Virus record (IMG/VR): IMGVR_UViG_3300009168_000018
Coordinates: 1-48,435 of that record
Reading direction: 5' to 3' (one strand)
Length of the DNA: 48,435 nt
DNA from: a virus
Shown piece by piece: positions 22,014-31,248 of this stretch (position 1 is its first letter; each line of letters opens with the position of its first letter). Below the pieces are notes generated by a model, which worked only from the letters and a program-made list of their open reading frames with translations, did not search any database and was not told the DNA's origin. A program made the position numbers and the translations under genes.

Positions 22014-22369
22014 TGCCAACCGCACCACCGCGAGCGTGTACCAAGGCAGGGTGTAATGGCGTTGTATCAGGTCATACGTGCAGCAAGTGCGGCAAGCAGA
22101 AGCGGTATGGATGGCAGAGCGACAAAGAACGAGGGACAAGACAGGAACGAGGCTACGATGAGCACTGGCTGAAGCTAAGGGCAGCGTACCTAAGCGAGCA
22201 TCTGTTATGCGAACAGTGCGAGCGGCAAGGCAGGGTGACAGCGGCAGAACAGGTGCATCATATCGGTGGCTTCGATGGGTTCGACGACCCGAAGCGATTG
22301 GACTGGTGCAACCTGATGGCGTTGTGCGAGGCGTGTCATGATGCAACGCATAAGGACTTACGACGATGA
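22013..22369 (+). CDS. HNH endonuclease, terminase-associated type
   Basis: 118 residues: an N-terminal Cys4 zinc ribbon (CTKAGC ... HTCSKC), then RGYDEHWLKLRAAYL, and the HNH core CEQCERQGRVTAAEQVHHIG with WCNLMALCEACHDATH. Such HNH proteins encoded directly before the small terminase (HK97 gp74 type) stimulate terminase cleavage at cos. The conserved position here supports that role. It starts at ATG 22013, overlapping the upstream TAA. Confidence 0.85.
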   Translation: MPTAPPRACTKAGCNGVVSGHTCSKCGKQKRYGWQSDKERGTRQERGYDEHWLKLRAAYLSEHLLCEQCERQGRVTAAEQVHHIGGFDGFDDPKRLDWCNLMALCEACHDATHKDLRR

Positions 22370-22496
22370 TTGCCCAGACTACCATAAGGACTTACGGCAA
22401 GCCCCGGGAGGGGGGGTGCAATCCCTGGGGCCTTCGTGGCCCGAACCGTGCTTGGCCCGTTCGCTATTTTCCGTCAAATCACGTAAGGGCGGTTGA
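22370..22496 (+). other. Intergenic region before terminase, candidate cos site
   Basis: It contains a second copy of CATAAGGACTTACG (22383-22396; first copy at 22349-22362 inside the HNH gene end). It also holds an imperfect inverted repeat CCCCGGGA/TCCCTGGGG (about 22401-22429) around a G-run. Between an HNH nuclease and the small terminase this is the usual place for cos in HK97-like phages. No physical ends are visible in a circular assembly. Confidence 0.4.
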
Positions 22497-22925
22497 ATGA
22501 GTAGGCCACGCAAGCCAGTAGAGCTACTGAAACTCGACGGAACGTACCGAGCAGATCGTCACAGCGACCGCTCGGACAATATCGCGCATGGCCGGCCTGA
22601 GCCGCCGGAGTGGCTCGACGATGATGCCCTGTTCGCGTGGGAGATTATCACGGCCAATTTCCACCCGAGCGTGCTGAAGGCCACGGACACGCTCACACTG
22701 GCCGCGGCGTGCAAGTGGTGGTCGAGGTGGCGGCGATTTGATCGGCAGTTGGACGTCCCGGAGGTCGATCCCTACAAGATTTCCGTGATGGCAGCGACCG
22801 CCTGGAAGGCGTGCGAGAAGTGTCTCAGCAAGCTCGGACTGAATCCGACTGACCGGGCGAAGCTGCGAGCCGAGCCCGACGAACAGACAGAAGACCCCAA
22901 AGCTAAATTCTTCAAGACCGGATGA
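22497..22925 (+). CDS. terS: Terminase small subunit, P27 family
   Basis: 142 residues with the P27-like pattern: an N-terminal RPRKPVELLKLDGTYRADRH, then GRPEPPEWLDDDALFAWEII, a helical core (TLTLAAACKWWSRWRRFDRQ) and KCLSKLGLNPTDRAKLR near the end. It binds the packaging site and feeds DNA to the large subunit, with which it overlaps by 4 bases. Confidence 0.88.
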   Translation: MSRPRKPVELLKLDGTYRADRHSDRSDNIAHGRPEPPEWLDDDALFAWEIITANFHPSVLKATDTLTLAAACKWWSRWRRFDRQLDVPEVDPYKISVMAATAWKACEKCLSKLGLNPTDRAKLRAEPDEQTEDPKAKFFKTG

Positions 22926-24625
22926 TTGCCACCCCTCAAGCTCCCTGGAATCTCATTCCCGGCTACGATCCGGCCGCGACGGCTGGCGATTCGTGGTTCG
23001 ATGAGGAGGCTGCGCGGAACGCCTGCGAGTTCTTCCCGGTCTGCCTGAAGCATGTCGAGGGTGCCGTCGCGGGCGAACCGTTCGTCTTGGAGCCGTGGCA
23101 ACAGGCTATCATCGGTAACTTGTTCGGATGGAAGCGGAAGGATAAACGCGACCGGACGATCCGCCGATACCGCCAGGCGTTCATCTACGTGCCAAGGAAG
23201 AACGGCAAGACGCCGCTTGTCGCCGGCATCTCGCTTTACGTCCTCTTCTGCGATCCCGAGCGAGGTCAACAAAACTACATCGCCGCGGCCGAACGGGAGC
23301 AGGCCGGAATGCTGTTCCGCCAAGCGAAAGGCATGGTGGAACAGGAGTCTAACCTCGATTCCCGCTGTCGCATCTATGGCGGGACAGCCAGTGCCGGCCA
23401 GAGCCGGTCCATTGTGCGAGAGGCGGACGGTTCTTTCCTCCGCGTGATTTCCGCTGACGCGGCGACGAAGCACGGGCAGACACCGCACTTGGTTGTGATC
23501 GATGAGGTCCATACGCAGCCGAACCGGGAACTGGTTGACGTGCTCCGTACCGGCTTCGCCTCGCAGAACAGAATGCAGCCGCTTTTCATCGGCCTGACCA
23601 CGGCGGACTACGACCGCGATGACTCGATTTGCAACGAGTGGTATGAGTACGCTTGTCAGGTCCGCGACGGCAAGGTCTCCGATCCAACCTTCCTTCCAGT
23701 GATCTATGACGCGAGCGAGACGAAAGACGACTGGACCGACCCGGCCGTCTGGGCTCGGGTGAATCCGAATCTCAACGTCAGTGTCAGTGAAGAGTACCTT
23801 CGATCGGAATGTGAGAAGGCCAAGGCGAACCCGCGGCTGCAAAACACGTTCAAGCGTTTGCACCTGAACATGCGAACGCGGCAAGACGTCCTCTGGCTGG
23901 ATATGGATGCCTGGCAGGAATGCGAGGTCGAATCGCTTGAATTGCCAGCCAGCGTCCCAGTCTACGGCGGACTGGACCTTTCGAGCAAGATCGATATCAC
24001 GGCCCTGGTCTGGGCGTGGCGGAACGAAAAGAAGATGAGGATCAAGGCCCGCTTCTGGCTGCCTGCGGATCGGATCCGGGAACTGGAAACGAAGCACCAC
24101 GATCCCCGCTTTCGTATTTGGCGGGACAAGGGATTCCTTTTCGAGACGCCGGGAAACACGATCGATTACGAGTTCATCCGGGCGACGATCCTCGGGGAAT
24201 CGAAGGGGCTTTGGCTCGGGGAGATCGGTTACGATCCGTGGAATGCGGCGCAAGTGTGTAACGCCCTTTTCAATAACGACGGTCTGCCGATGGTGGAATT
24301 TCGGCAAGGCTACGTCTCGATGAACGAGCCGTCCAAGGAATTTGAGCGACTGATTGTCGCGGGCGAGTTGGAGCACGAAAAGAATCCGGTGCTCGATTGG
24401 ATGGCCGAGAACGTCATGGTTCGGCCGGACCCGAGCGGGAATATCAAGCCGGTCAAGCCCGACCCGTCGGGCAAATTGAAGATTGACGGCATTGTCGCCG
24501 CGATCATGGCCGTCGGCCGGGCGTCGCTCTCCGACGCGATCGGGTCGGCTTACTCGGATCGCGGCATGCTGTCGGCGGCCGACATTCTGGCGATGGCACC
24601 AGAGGAGGAACCGGCGAATGCGTGA
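22922..24625 (+). CDS. terL: Terminase large subunit
   Basis: 567 residues of the HK97-like (Terminase_1) type. The ATPase part has Walker A PRKNGKT (about 91-97), Walker B LVVIDE (about 190-195) and the family block YIAAAEREQAGMLFRQAKGM. The nuclease part has the first acidic strand YGGLDLSSKIDITALVW (about 340), and the late KIDGIVAAIMAVGRA holds another acidic residue. It powers DNA translocation into the prohead and cuts the genome. Lengths and motifs are normal. The long minus-strand frame over this gene is a codon-bias shadow. Confidence 0.95.
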   Translation: MIATPQAPWNLIPGYDPAATAGDSWFDEEAARNACEFFPVCLKHVEGAVAGEPFVLEPWQQAIIGNLFGWKRKDKRDRTIRRYRQAFIYVPRKNGKTPLVAGISLYVLFCDPERGQQNYIAAAEREQAGMLFRQAKGMVEQESNLDSRCRIYGGTASAGQSRSIVREADGSFLRVISADAATKHGQTPHLVVIDEVHTQPNRELVDVLRTGFASQNRMQPLFIGLTTADYDRDDSICNEWYEYACQVRDGKVSDPTFLPVIYDASETKDDWTDPAVWARVNPNLNVSVSEEYLRSECEKAKANPRLQNTFKRLHLNMRTRQDVLWLDMDAWQECEVESLELPASVPVYGGLDLSSKIDITALVWAWRNEKKMRIKARFWLPADRIRELETKHHDPRFRIWRDKGFLFETPGNTIDYEFIRATILGESKGLWLGEIGYDPWNAAQVCNALFNNDGLPMVEFRQGYVSMNEPSKEFERLIVAGELEHEKNPVLDWMAENVMVRPDPSGNIKPVKPDPSGKLKIDGIVAAIMAVGRASLSDAIGSAYSDRGMLSAADILAMAPEEEPANA

Positions 24626-24773
24626 TATTCTTCCCGACATCCTCGTCTGTTGCGGAGTGCTGGCTGTCGCGTTCGGCGTCGGCTGGCTCTGGCACCCGGG
24701 CGCGGGCGTCGGGATCTTTGGATTGGCGGCGGTGGTAATTGGCCTTGGAATGGCAAGGGGTAGCAAGCGATGA
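24618..24773 (+). CDS. Small membrane protein between terminase and portal
   Basis: 51 residues with two hydrophobic segments (ILVCCGVLAVAFGVGWLW and GVGIFGLAAVVIGLGMA) joined by a short HPGAG turn and ending in a basic tail. The ATG at 24618 lies inside the terL end and follows GGAGGAA. Its stop overlaps the portal start. Such a hairpin membrane protein in this slot might anchor the packaging complex or be a holin; neither is shown. Confidence 0.6.
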   Translation: MRDILPDILVCCGVLAVAFGVGWLWHPGAGVGIFGLAAVVIGLGMARGSKR

Positions 24774-26377
24774 TTGCAGAAGCACTTTCAAGGATGATTC
24801 CCCTTCGGGCCACGAAAGCCCCGGACGACGACTTTTGGTATCACCCGGCTGGCTCTGTTTCGTCGGCGGGCGTGACGGTCAACGCTGATACGGCGATGGG
24901 CGTTGCGGCCTGCTATGCGTGCATCAGCGTCCTGGCGAAGACTCTCGCCTCGCTCCCCTTCCGCGTCTATCGGCAGACCGGGAAGGAAAAAGAGCAGGTG
25001 CCGGACCATGAGTTTTGGAAGTTGCTTCACGATCGCCCAAACGTCTGGCAGACATCTTACGAGTGGCGCGAAATGGGCATGGCCCATATCCTCACTCGCG
25101 GCAACTTCTATTGCCTGATTGCGGATACGAAGTTTGGGACGCAACTGATCCCGCTTCGCCCCGAGCGAATGCAGGTCGAGCAAATGCCAGACTTTCGCAT
25201 CCGCTACAAATACACGCCCCCCGATGGACCTGAGCGGATGATCCAGTCGAACCAAATCCTTCATATCCGCGGGCTGTCGCGGGACGGAATTACGGGCGTC
25301 GGAATCATCGAAAACGCCCGCAACGCCCTCGGGCTCTCCATCGCCCAAGAGACGCATGGGTCCGGGCAATTCAAGAACGGCGGGCTGCCCGCGTTTTACA
25401 TCAAGCGGCCCGAAGGAAAACGATGGGATACCACGGCGATTACGAACTTCCGCGCGGCGTGGCGGAAGATCCATGCCGGCCCAGAGAACGCCGGGAATCC
25501 GCCGATCCTGGAAGACGGGATGTCGCTCGAATCGCTCGGCATGACGAACGAAGATACTCAGTGGATTGAATCGAGGGGCTTCCAGGCGATTGAGATTTGC
25601 CGTTTCTTCGGCGTCCCGCCGCACATGATAGCCATTCTCGATCGGGCCACCTTCAGTAACATCGAGGAACAGGGAATCGACTTCGGCCGGTACACCCTCG
25701 CGCCCTGGTGCGTCCGCTGGGAGCAGTGCATCGGTCGCGATCTAATCATCGATGAGCCCGATATCTTCTGCAAGCTGGTGATCGAAGGATTGCAACGCGG
25801 GAACATCCAGAGCCGTTATGCTGCCTATAACGTCGGCCTGCAAGCGGGGTTCCTGACCCGTAACGAAGTACGGGAGTGGGAAGATCTCAATCCCATCGAT
25901 GGCGGCGACACGCCGCTTGAACCGCTCAATCAGGTGCCGGCCGGGAGCCGGGACCAGGGACAACGGGAAGAGGCGCCGGCGAGCGACCGCCAGGAACGCG
26001 AACCTCCCGATCAGCGCGGGGCCTTCGCGGTTCTGATCGAGGATGCCGCGGCCCGAATTGGTGCTGCCGAAATACGGGGACTTGAAGCACGGGCCGACAA
26101 GGCCGCCGGAGACCGCGAGCGGTGGGGGCAATGGGCCGGTGCCTTTTACCTACGGCATCGGGACTACGTGATCCGCACTCTGACGCCGCTGTGTGCAGCG
26201 TGGAACCACGGCAACGAGCGGAAGGTATCGGCCGATCCGATGGCCGATTCGATCTGTGCCCTCGGTCTGGCGGTCTTGGAGGCGGACGTTCCTGCGGTTC
26301 TTTCCGCTTGGCAGCATACCCGGGCGGGTGAACTCGCCGAACTCTTGAAAGGAGAATTCTTCCGTGAAACGCTATAG
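24770..26377 (+). CDS. Portal protein, HK97 family
   Basis: 535 residues. The portal core includes NADTAMGVAACYACISVLAK, TLASLPFRVYRQTGKEK, HEFWKLLHDRPNVWQTSYEW and the later GVPPHMIAILDRATFSNIEE, where the last block is a hallmark of HK97-type portals. It forms the dodecameric ring for DNA entry and exit. The C-terminal 130 residues are charged and helical. The start overlaps the small membrane gene (ATGA). Confidence 0.93.
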   Translation: MIAEALSRMIPLRATKAPDDDFWYHPAGSVSSAGVTVNADTAMGVAACYACISVLAKTLASLPFRVYRQTGKEKEQVPDHEFWKLLHDRPNVWQTSYEWREMGMAHILTRGNFYCLIADTKFGTQLIPLRPERMQVEQMPDFRIRYKYTPPDGPERMIQSNQILHIRGLSRDGITGVGIIENARNALGLSIAQETHGSGQFKNGGLPAFYIKRPEGKRWDTTAITNFRAAWRKIHAGPENAGNPPILEDGMSLESLGMTNEDTQWIESRGFQAIEICRFFGVPPHMIAILDRATFSNIEEQGIDFGRYTLAPWCVRWEQCIGRDLIIDEPDIFCKLVIEGLQRGNIQSRYAAYNVGLQAGFLTRNEVREWEDLNPIDGGDTPLEPLNQVPAGSRDQGQREEAPASDRQEREPPDQRGAFAVLIEDAAARIGAAEIRGLEARADKAAGDRERWGQWAGAFYLRHRDYVIRTLTPLCAAWNHGNERKVSADPMADSICALGLAVLEADVPAVLSAWQHTRAGELAELLKGEFFRETL

Positions 26378-27266
26378 CAACATCCTCTCGGCAATCTTCG
26401 GCACCGTCTGGGCAATCCAGCCTGAAAAGCTACATGCCATCATGGGCTTCTTGGACGCCAGAATTCGCGGTCTGGCCCTCGACGCTGATACCGTGGAAAA
26501 ACTTGCGGCCTCCAATCGCAACGGGAGTCAGCCGGTCGTCAACCGCTCGGTGGCCGTCATGCCGATCTACGGCACGATCGCAAATCGCGTCGGGCTCCTT
26601 GACGAGGCGTCGGGCGGGATCTCCTCAAAGGAAATCGGCCGGGCCTTCGATGCCCTAGTGGCCGACGAATCGGTCGGAGCGATCGTTATGGACATCGACA
26701 GCCCGGGCGGCGACTACGCGGGCACGCCGGAACTGGCCGACAAGATTTTTGCGGCTCGGGGCACCAAGCCTATTGTGGCCGTCGCTGACTCGCTTGCGGC
26801 TTCGGCTCTCTATTGGATTGGATCGGCAGCCGATGAATTCGTGGTCACTCCCTCGGGCGATGTCGGAAGCGTGGGCGTGGTCGCGGTTCACACGGACTGG
26901 TCCGAGTTTAACGCGGACGAAGGGATCAAGCCCACCTATATTACCTACGGGGAAAACAAGGCGGAATTCAATCCCGACGCTCCGCTTGGCGATTCCGCCC
27001 GGGAGGAATTGCAGCGTCAGGTGAACCTGGCGGGGGAAACCTTCGTCAAGGCGGTTGCTCGCAATCGCGGGACCACGGCCGCAAAGGTAAAAAGCGACTT
27101 CGGGCAGGGCCGTACCTATCCCGCGCGCGAGGCGGTAGAGCGGGGGATGGCCGATCGGGTAGCGACCTTGGAGGATACCATTGCCCGCATGGCTGGCATG
27201 AAAAAGGCCAGCGGGAAGCGGGCCAGGATCGAACGCGAGCGGCTGGCCCTTGACATTTTCCGCTGA
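26364..27266 (+). CDS. Prohead maturation protease, S49 family
   Basis: 300 residues, SppA/ClpP-like. It has a start strand VAVMPIYGTIANR, the oxyanion strand VMDIDSPGGDYAG, the nucleophile region ADSLAASALYWIGSAAD with Ser147, and ITYGENKAEFNPDAP with the likely general-base Lys199. It would trim the capsid coiled-coil domain during maturation. The GTG at 26364 has AAAGGAG nine bases before it. A structured terminator-like element follows in the 220-base gap. Confidence 0.9.
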   Translation: MKRYSNILSAIFGTVWAIQPEKLHAIMGFLDARIRGLALDADTVEKLAASNRNGSQPVVNRSVAVMPIYGTIANRVGLLDEASGGISSKEIGRAFDALVADESVGAIVMDIDSPGGDYAGTPELADKIFAARGTKPIVAVADSLAASALYWIGSAADEFVVTPSGDVGSVGVVAVHTDWSEFNADEGIKPTYITYGENKAEFNPDAPLGDSAREELQRQVNLAGETFVKAVARNRGTTAAKVKSDFGQGRTYPAREAVERGMADRVATLEDTIARMAGMKKASGKRARIERERLALDIFR

Positions 27267-27351
27267 GCGTATAGATTGATTGCGGGTGGACCGACCGGCC
27301 ACGGCTTGTCGGCCGCCTGAGTTTGCAGCACAATCCGATATCCGGCACGTC

Positions 27352-27416
27352 ACGACGGCCGAGAATCGACAACTGAGGGAAACCTCAGAGGTTTATTTTC
27401 GGCCGTCGTTTTTTTC
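27352..27416 (+). terminator. Branched rho-independent terminator between protease and capsid genes
   Basis: The outer stem ACGACGGCCGA (27352-27362) pairs with TCGGCCGTCGT (27399-27409), followed by seven T. Inside, CTGAGG-GAAA-CCTCAG (27373-27388) is a GNRA-tetraloop hairpin. The rest of the gap (27267-27486) has one more hairpin, GGATGC/GCATCC (27441-27458), and no gene. Confidence 0.75.
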
Positions 27417-27486
27417 TGTTCGATCTTCCACGCCTCGGCGGGATGCACGGCAGGCATCCTGACCATCTTTCGTGGGAGTATCCACT

Positions 27487-28824
27487 GTGAATCTCCGTAT
27501 GAAAAAGCTAGAGGCGCGCAAGTCTGCGCTCCTCAAGCAATCGAATGACATCCTCGACAAGGCGAGCACCGAAGACCGCGAGCCGACCGAGGAAGAGGCC
27601 AAGACCCTCGCCACCAACAAGACGGATCTCGCCACCGTCCAGGCCGCCATCCAGCGGGAAGTCGAACTGGCGGAATACGCCATGACAGCGCCCGCCCTTC
27701 CGGCGGACGATTGGGACCAGCCGGTCCACGTCGGAAAGCAGAAGGACGCTTTCGAGGAAGACCCCAAAAAAGGGTTCAAGTCCTCGCAGGAGTTCTTTTC
27801 GTCCGTCCTGGATGCCAGCATGGAAGGCCGCACTTCCGATCCCCGCCTTCTCTTCCTCTCCGGTCGTCGGACGAAGTTTGAGGCCGCTGTCGGCAGCGAT
27901 GAGGCGGGCACCTACTCCGATCCTTATGGCGGCTTTTTGGTGCCGTCCGGATTCTTGCCGAACCTCTTGCAGATCGCGGCCGAGGCCGACCCGACGGCGG
28001 GCCGGACCACCGCGATCCCGATGGCTTCTCCCAAGGTGTCCATCCCGGCTCGCACGGACACAACCCACACGTCCAGCGTCACCGGCGGCCTGGTCGTCTA
28101 CCGACGCTCTGAGACCCAGAGTGTGACCGCGAGCCGCATGGCGGTGGAACAAGTCGAGTTGTCGGCCACGCCGCTGATGGGCCTGTCTTACGCGACGGAG
28201 GAATTGATCGCCGATTCGGCCATCAGTTTTACGGCCCTCATCGAGGCCGGTTTCCGCGACGAATTCGCGTCAAAAATTCTCAGCGAGAAGCTCAGCGGGA
28301 CCGGAGCCGGGACGATGGAAGGCGTCCTGAATACGGCGTGCTGCTTGAGCGTCACGGCCGAGACCGGGCAGGATGCCGATTCGATCGTGTACGAGAACAT
28401 CATCAACATGCGTTCTCGGTGCTGGCGGTATCAGGACGCAATCTGGCTCTACAACCATGACTGTCTGCCGCAACTCATGCAGCTCGTCATGGTGATCGGC
28501 ACCAGCGGTGTCCCGATGTGGCAGACCTCGGCCCGCGAAGGCGAGCCGGATATGTTGCTCGGTCGGCCGGCCTTTGCCACTGAGTATTGCCCGACCGTCG
28601 GCGATGCCGGTGACATCCTCTTGGGCAACTGGTCGCAGTATCTCGAGGGCACCTATCAGCCGCTCCAATCGGCCGAGAGTGTGCATGTTCGCTTTGAGTA
28701 CAACGAGCGAACCTTCCGCTTCATGATGCGGAACGACGGCCGCTGCTGGTGGCGGACTTACCTGACGCCGAAGAAATCGGCCGTCACCCTGTCCCCCTTC
28801 GTCAAGATCGCCGCTCGGGCGTAA
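27487..28824 (+). CDS. Major capsid protein, HK97 fold
   Basis: 445 residues. The first 110 form a charged coiled coil (MKKLEARKSALLKQSNDILD; TEEEAKTLATNKTDLATVQA) that acts as an internal scaffold cut off by the protease. The HK97 core follows: SDPYGGFLVPSGFLPNLLQ, YATEELIADSAISFTALIEA, CCLSVTAETGQD and LLGRPAFATEYCPTVGDAGD, all typical of the family. The GTG at 27487 is preferred over the one at 27472 because GGGAG (27474-27478) lies 8 bases before it. Confidence 0.92.
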   Translation: MNLRMKKLEARKSALLKQSNDILDKASTEDREPTEEEAKTLATNKTDLATVQAAIQREVELAEYAMTAPALPADDWDQPVHVGKQKDAFEEDPKKGFKSSQEFFSSVLDASMEGRTSDPRLLFLSGRRTKFEAAVGSDEAGTYSDPYGGFLVPSGFLPNLLQIAAEADPTAGRTTAIPMASPKVSIPARTDTTHTSSVTGGLVVYRRSETQSVTASRMAVEQVELSATPLMGLSYATEELIADSAISFTALIEAGFRDEFASKILSEKLSGTGAGTMEGVLNTACCLSVTAETGQDADSIVYENIINMRSRCWRYQDAIWLYNHDCLPQLMQLVMVIGTSGVPMWQTSAREGEPDMLLGRPAFATEYCPTVGDAGDILLGNWSQYLEGTYQPLQSAESVHVRFEYNERTFRFMMRNDGRCWWRTYLTPKKSAVTLSPFVKIAARA

Positions 28825-28834
28825 CCCGGTTTTT
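28816..28834 (+). terminator. Small hairpin with T-run at the capsid gene end
   Basis: CGGG-CGTAA-CCCG overlaps the capsid stop codon and is followed by G and five T. Four base pairs only, so a weak terminator or a mRNA-processing end. Confidence 0.35.
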
Positions 28835-28860
28835 CAACCCGTGAAAGGAGTTTCTTTAAC

Positions 28861-29337
28861 ATGGCTTCTGCTGTTGCAACTGACAAAATCGCGTGCAACT
28901 GGTTCATCAAGAACTACGACCACGATCCCGGAACGAACGCCGTCAAGGTGATTTCCGCTGACGGCGGGACTACCGAGAAGTGGATTGACATGCGTGATTA
29001 CGACCAGATCGCTTTCGTCGCCGTTTGCACTGCCGGCACGACGTTCTCCTGCACGCTCTTGGAGATCGTGGCCAGCGAGGCGGAGGACGAAACCGATGCG
29101 AGCGTGACTCAGATCAAAACGTCCGGTGCGCTTACACTGGATTCTCTCGCCAAGGGCGCACTCGTGGAATGCACCGCCGAAGAGGTCGCGCACGCTTGCT
29201 CCTCAACCTACCCGAATCTGCGTTACGTGACGGCTCGCCTGACCCTGGCCGGCCACGCGACCGACAACGAAGGGCAGGTGATTGTGTTTGCTCACTCGCG
29301 TAAGCCTCACGATGCGGTGAGCGCTGCGAGCTGGTAA
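28861..29337 (+). CDS. Probable capsid decoration/stabilising protein
   Basis: 158 residues, mostly beta: KWIDMRDYDQIAFVAVCTAG, TFSCTLLEIVASEAED and RYVTARLTLAGHATDNEGQ. It follows the major capsid gene with a strong AAAGGAG, the slot commonly used by capsid cement proteins. The fold is inferred from pattern and place only. Confidence 0.6.
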   Translation: MASAVATDKIACNWFIKNYDHDPGTNAVKVISADGGTTEKWIDMRDYDQIAFVAVCTAGTTFSCTLLEIVASEAEDETDASVTQIKTSGALTLDSLAKGALVECTAEEVAHACSSTYPNLRYVTARLTLAGHATDNEGQVIVFAHSRKPHDAVSAASW

Positions 29338-29348
29338 CAACCGTAACG

Positions 29349-29378
29349 GCCGGCCCGTCTGAGATACGGCGGGCCGGC
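29349..29378 (+). terminator. Strong hairpin after the decoration gene, no T-run
   Basis: GCCGGCCCG (29349-29357) pairs perfectly with CGGGCCGGC (29370-29378) around a 12-base loop. TTATCACTT follows, so termination would be weak. It may protect the capsid/decoration mRNA 3' end. Confidence 0.45.
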
Positions 29379-29407
29379 TTATCACTTACGAACCGAAAGG
29401 AAAAAAC

Positions 29408-30328
29408 ATGAGCGTTCGATCTTCTCTCTACTATCGCCGCGGCGCCGGTGGCAAGGTCGCTATTGAGGACATGAGGATGTCCACGGGTGCCCGGTTTTTC
29501 GTCTGTTCCCTTACCGGCACGGACGGAGCAGCTTACGGGTTCACCCCCGACAAACCGTATGCCACGCTGGATTACGCCGTCGGGAAAACCACCACAAGCA
29601 AGGGTGACATCATCTACCTGATGCCCGGCCACGCCGAAACGATTTCCACCGCGACGGCGGCGGTGCTGGACAAAATCGGAACTCAGGTGATCGGCATCGG
29701 AACAGGCAGCCTACGTCCGACGTTCACCCTTGGTGCGGCGGCGGGAACCATCAGCATCACGGGCGCGAATTGCCTGATTGAGAACGTGCTGATCGTCAGC
29801 AACTTCCTCAACGTGACCACCAGCGTTACGGTTGGCGCGGATGCCGACGGGCTTACACTTCGCAACGTCGAGTTTCGGGACACGTCGGTGATTCTCGGCT
29901 CGCTGATCGGAATCACGGTTGCTGCTGGTGTTACCGATCTCTCGATCATCGGATGCAAGTATTACGGCATCGCCTTGACCGCACCGGCGACCGATTTCAT
30001 CCAGGCGGCCGGAGCGGTCAGTCGTCTCGTGGTGAAGGATTGCTACGTCAAGGGCGACTTCTCTGGCGGGGTTATTACCGCAACGGCCGCTCAATCGCTG
30101 GACGTGCTCTTTCAAGACTTGCTCATCATCAATATGAGCGAGACCGGAAAGGGCATCCAGCTTGAAGCGACGACCACGGGTGCTGCCGATAACGTCATGG
30201 CCTACCTGGAAGACCAGACTGGCAACGAGAAGGCCATCACCGGCGCGGCCTTGTTTATGACGGATCGCGTCAAGCAAACGAACGTCGTTACGGCCAGCCC
30301 GTACCTGTGCATCGCCGCAGACTCCTAA
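29408..30328 (+). CDS. Beta-helix head-associated protein
   Basis: 306 residues. YGFTPDKPYATLDYAVGKTT is the opening typical of phage-borne pectate-lyase-like beta-helices, and rungs such as IVSNFLNVTTSVTVGADADG and LTLRNVEFRDTSVILGSLIG follow. Its place in the head operon suggests a capsid-surface decoration or fibre rather than a tail spike. It has a strong ribosome site (GAAAGGAAA). Confidence 0.65.
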   Translation: MSVRSSLYYRRGAGGKVAIEDMRMSTGARFFVCSLTGTDGAAYGFTPDKPYATLDYAVGKTTTSKGDIIYLMPGHAETISTATAAVLDKIGTQVIGIGTGSLRPTFTLGAAAGTISITGANCLIENVLIVSNFLNVTTSVTVGADADGLTLRNVEFRDTSVILGSLIGITVAAGVTDLSIIGCKYYGIALTAPATDFIQAAGAVSRLVVKDCYVKGDFSGGVITATAAQSLDVLFQDLLIINMSETGKGIQLEATTTGAADNVMAYLEDQTGNEKAITGAALFMTDRVKQTNVVTASPYLCIAADS

Positions 30329-30343
30329 TCGTGAGGGCGATCC

Positions 30344-30931
30344 ATGTCGCGGTACAAGCAGACTGTCGCTCCGACCGGCGCCACCGTGGTCACGCTCCAA
30401 GAGGCGAAAGACCAGCTTCGCATTACCAGCGAAGATGACGACGTTTATCTTGCCGGTCTAATCGACAAGGCAGAGCAATATGTCGAACGCCAGACGGAGC
30501 GACAGCTTCGTACCGCGACGTGGACCCTTACGCTCGACGAATTCCCAGACGAAATCGAGCTTCGGGTATTGCCGATCGCCACGATTACCAGCATCGTTTA
30601 CACCGATTCCAACGGGACAAGCCAGACGCTCGCAGCGGCAAGCTATCAAACCGAGAAGACAAGCCCCGATGTTCCCGCGAGAATCCAGCCGGCCTACGGC
30701 CTAACCTGGCCGTCCACGCGGAGCGACACGCTCGGCGCGGTCGTAGTCACTTTCACGGCCGGATACGGAGCGGCTTCGGCGGTCCCGGTCCTCTACCGAC
30801 ACGCGATCCTGCTGGTAATCGCACACTGGTTTCAACTTCGGGAGCCGCTGAATATCGGGAACATCGTCAACCCGCTTCCGCATGCCCTCGACTCACTTCT
30901 TTCGCTCGGCTCATGGGGGTCTTACGCATGA
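30344..30931 (+). CDS. Head-tail connector (gp6-like)
   Basis: 195 residues starting with VTLQEAKDQLRITSEDDDVY and LAGLIDKAEQYVERQTERQL, the two-helix signature of the gp6-like connector family, then a beta region and a C-terminal helix (LYRHAILLVIAHWFQLREPL). It makes the ring below the portal. Confidence 0.87.
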   Translation: MSRYKQTVAPTGATVVTLQEAKDQLRITSEDDDVYLAGLIDKAEQYVERQTERQLRTATWTLTLDEFPDEIELRVLPIATITSIVYTDSNGTSQTLAAASYQTEKTSPDVPARIQPAYGLTWPSTRSDTLGAVVVTFTAGYGAASAVPVLYRHAILLVIAHWFQLREPLNIGNIVNPLPHALDSLLSLGSWGSYA

Positions 30932-31248
30932 TCCGCGCGGGAGAACTGCGAAACCTCGTCACGATTCAGACGCCGACCGTTACGGTGACCAACGGCGACC
31001 CGGCGACGACTTGGGCCACGTTCTCGCAAGTATGGGCCAAGGTCGAACCGCTCTCGACGGGCGAGCAACAGCGGGCCGCGATGGTCGAGGCGCAACTCAG
31101 CCACCGGATCACGATCCGCTATCTGTCTGGCGTGTTGCCGACAATGCGAATACTCTGGGGCACGCGGATTTTCTATCTCGTTGGTCCGCCGCGGAACGTC
31201 GAAGAGCGGAATGAGATGCTGGAACTGGTCTGCAAGGAGGCCGTCTGA
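30928..31248 (+). CDS. Head closure protein (Phage_H_T_join)
   Basis: 106 residues: MIRAGELRNLVTIQTPTVTV, TTWATFSQVWAKVEPLSTGE, HRITIRYLSGVLPTMRILWG and PRNVEERNEMLELVCKE all match the SPP1 gp16-like head-tail joining family, including its length of about 105 residues. It overlaps both neighbours. Confidence 0.9.
   Translation: MIRAGELRNLVTIQTPTVTVTNGDPATTWATFSQVWAKVEPLSTGEQQRAAMVEAQLSHRITIRYLSGVLPTMRILWGTRIFYLVGPPRNVEERNEMLELVCKEAV

Noticed and set aside
22772-24766. A 664-residue leftward open frame
   Set aside because: It lies antisense to the large terminase and portal start, has no ribosome site or domain, and follows from codon bias.
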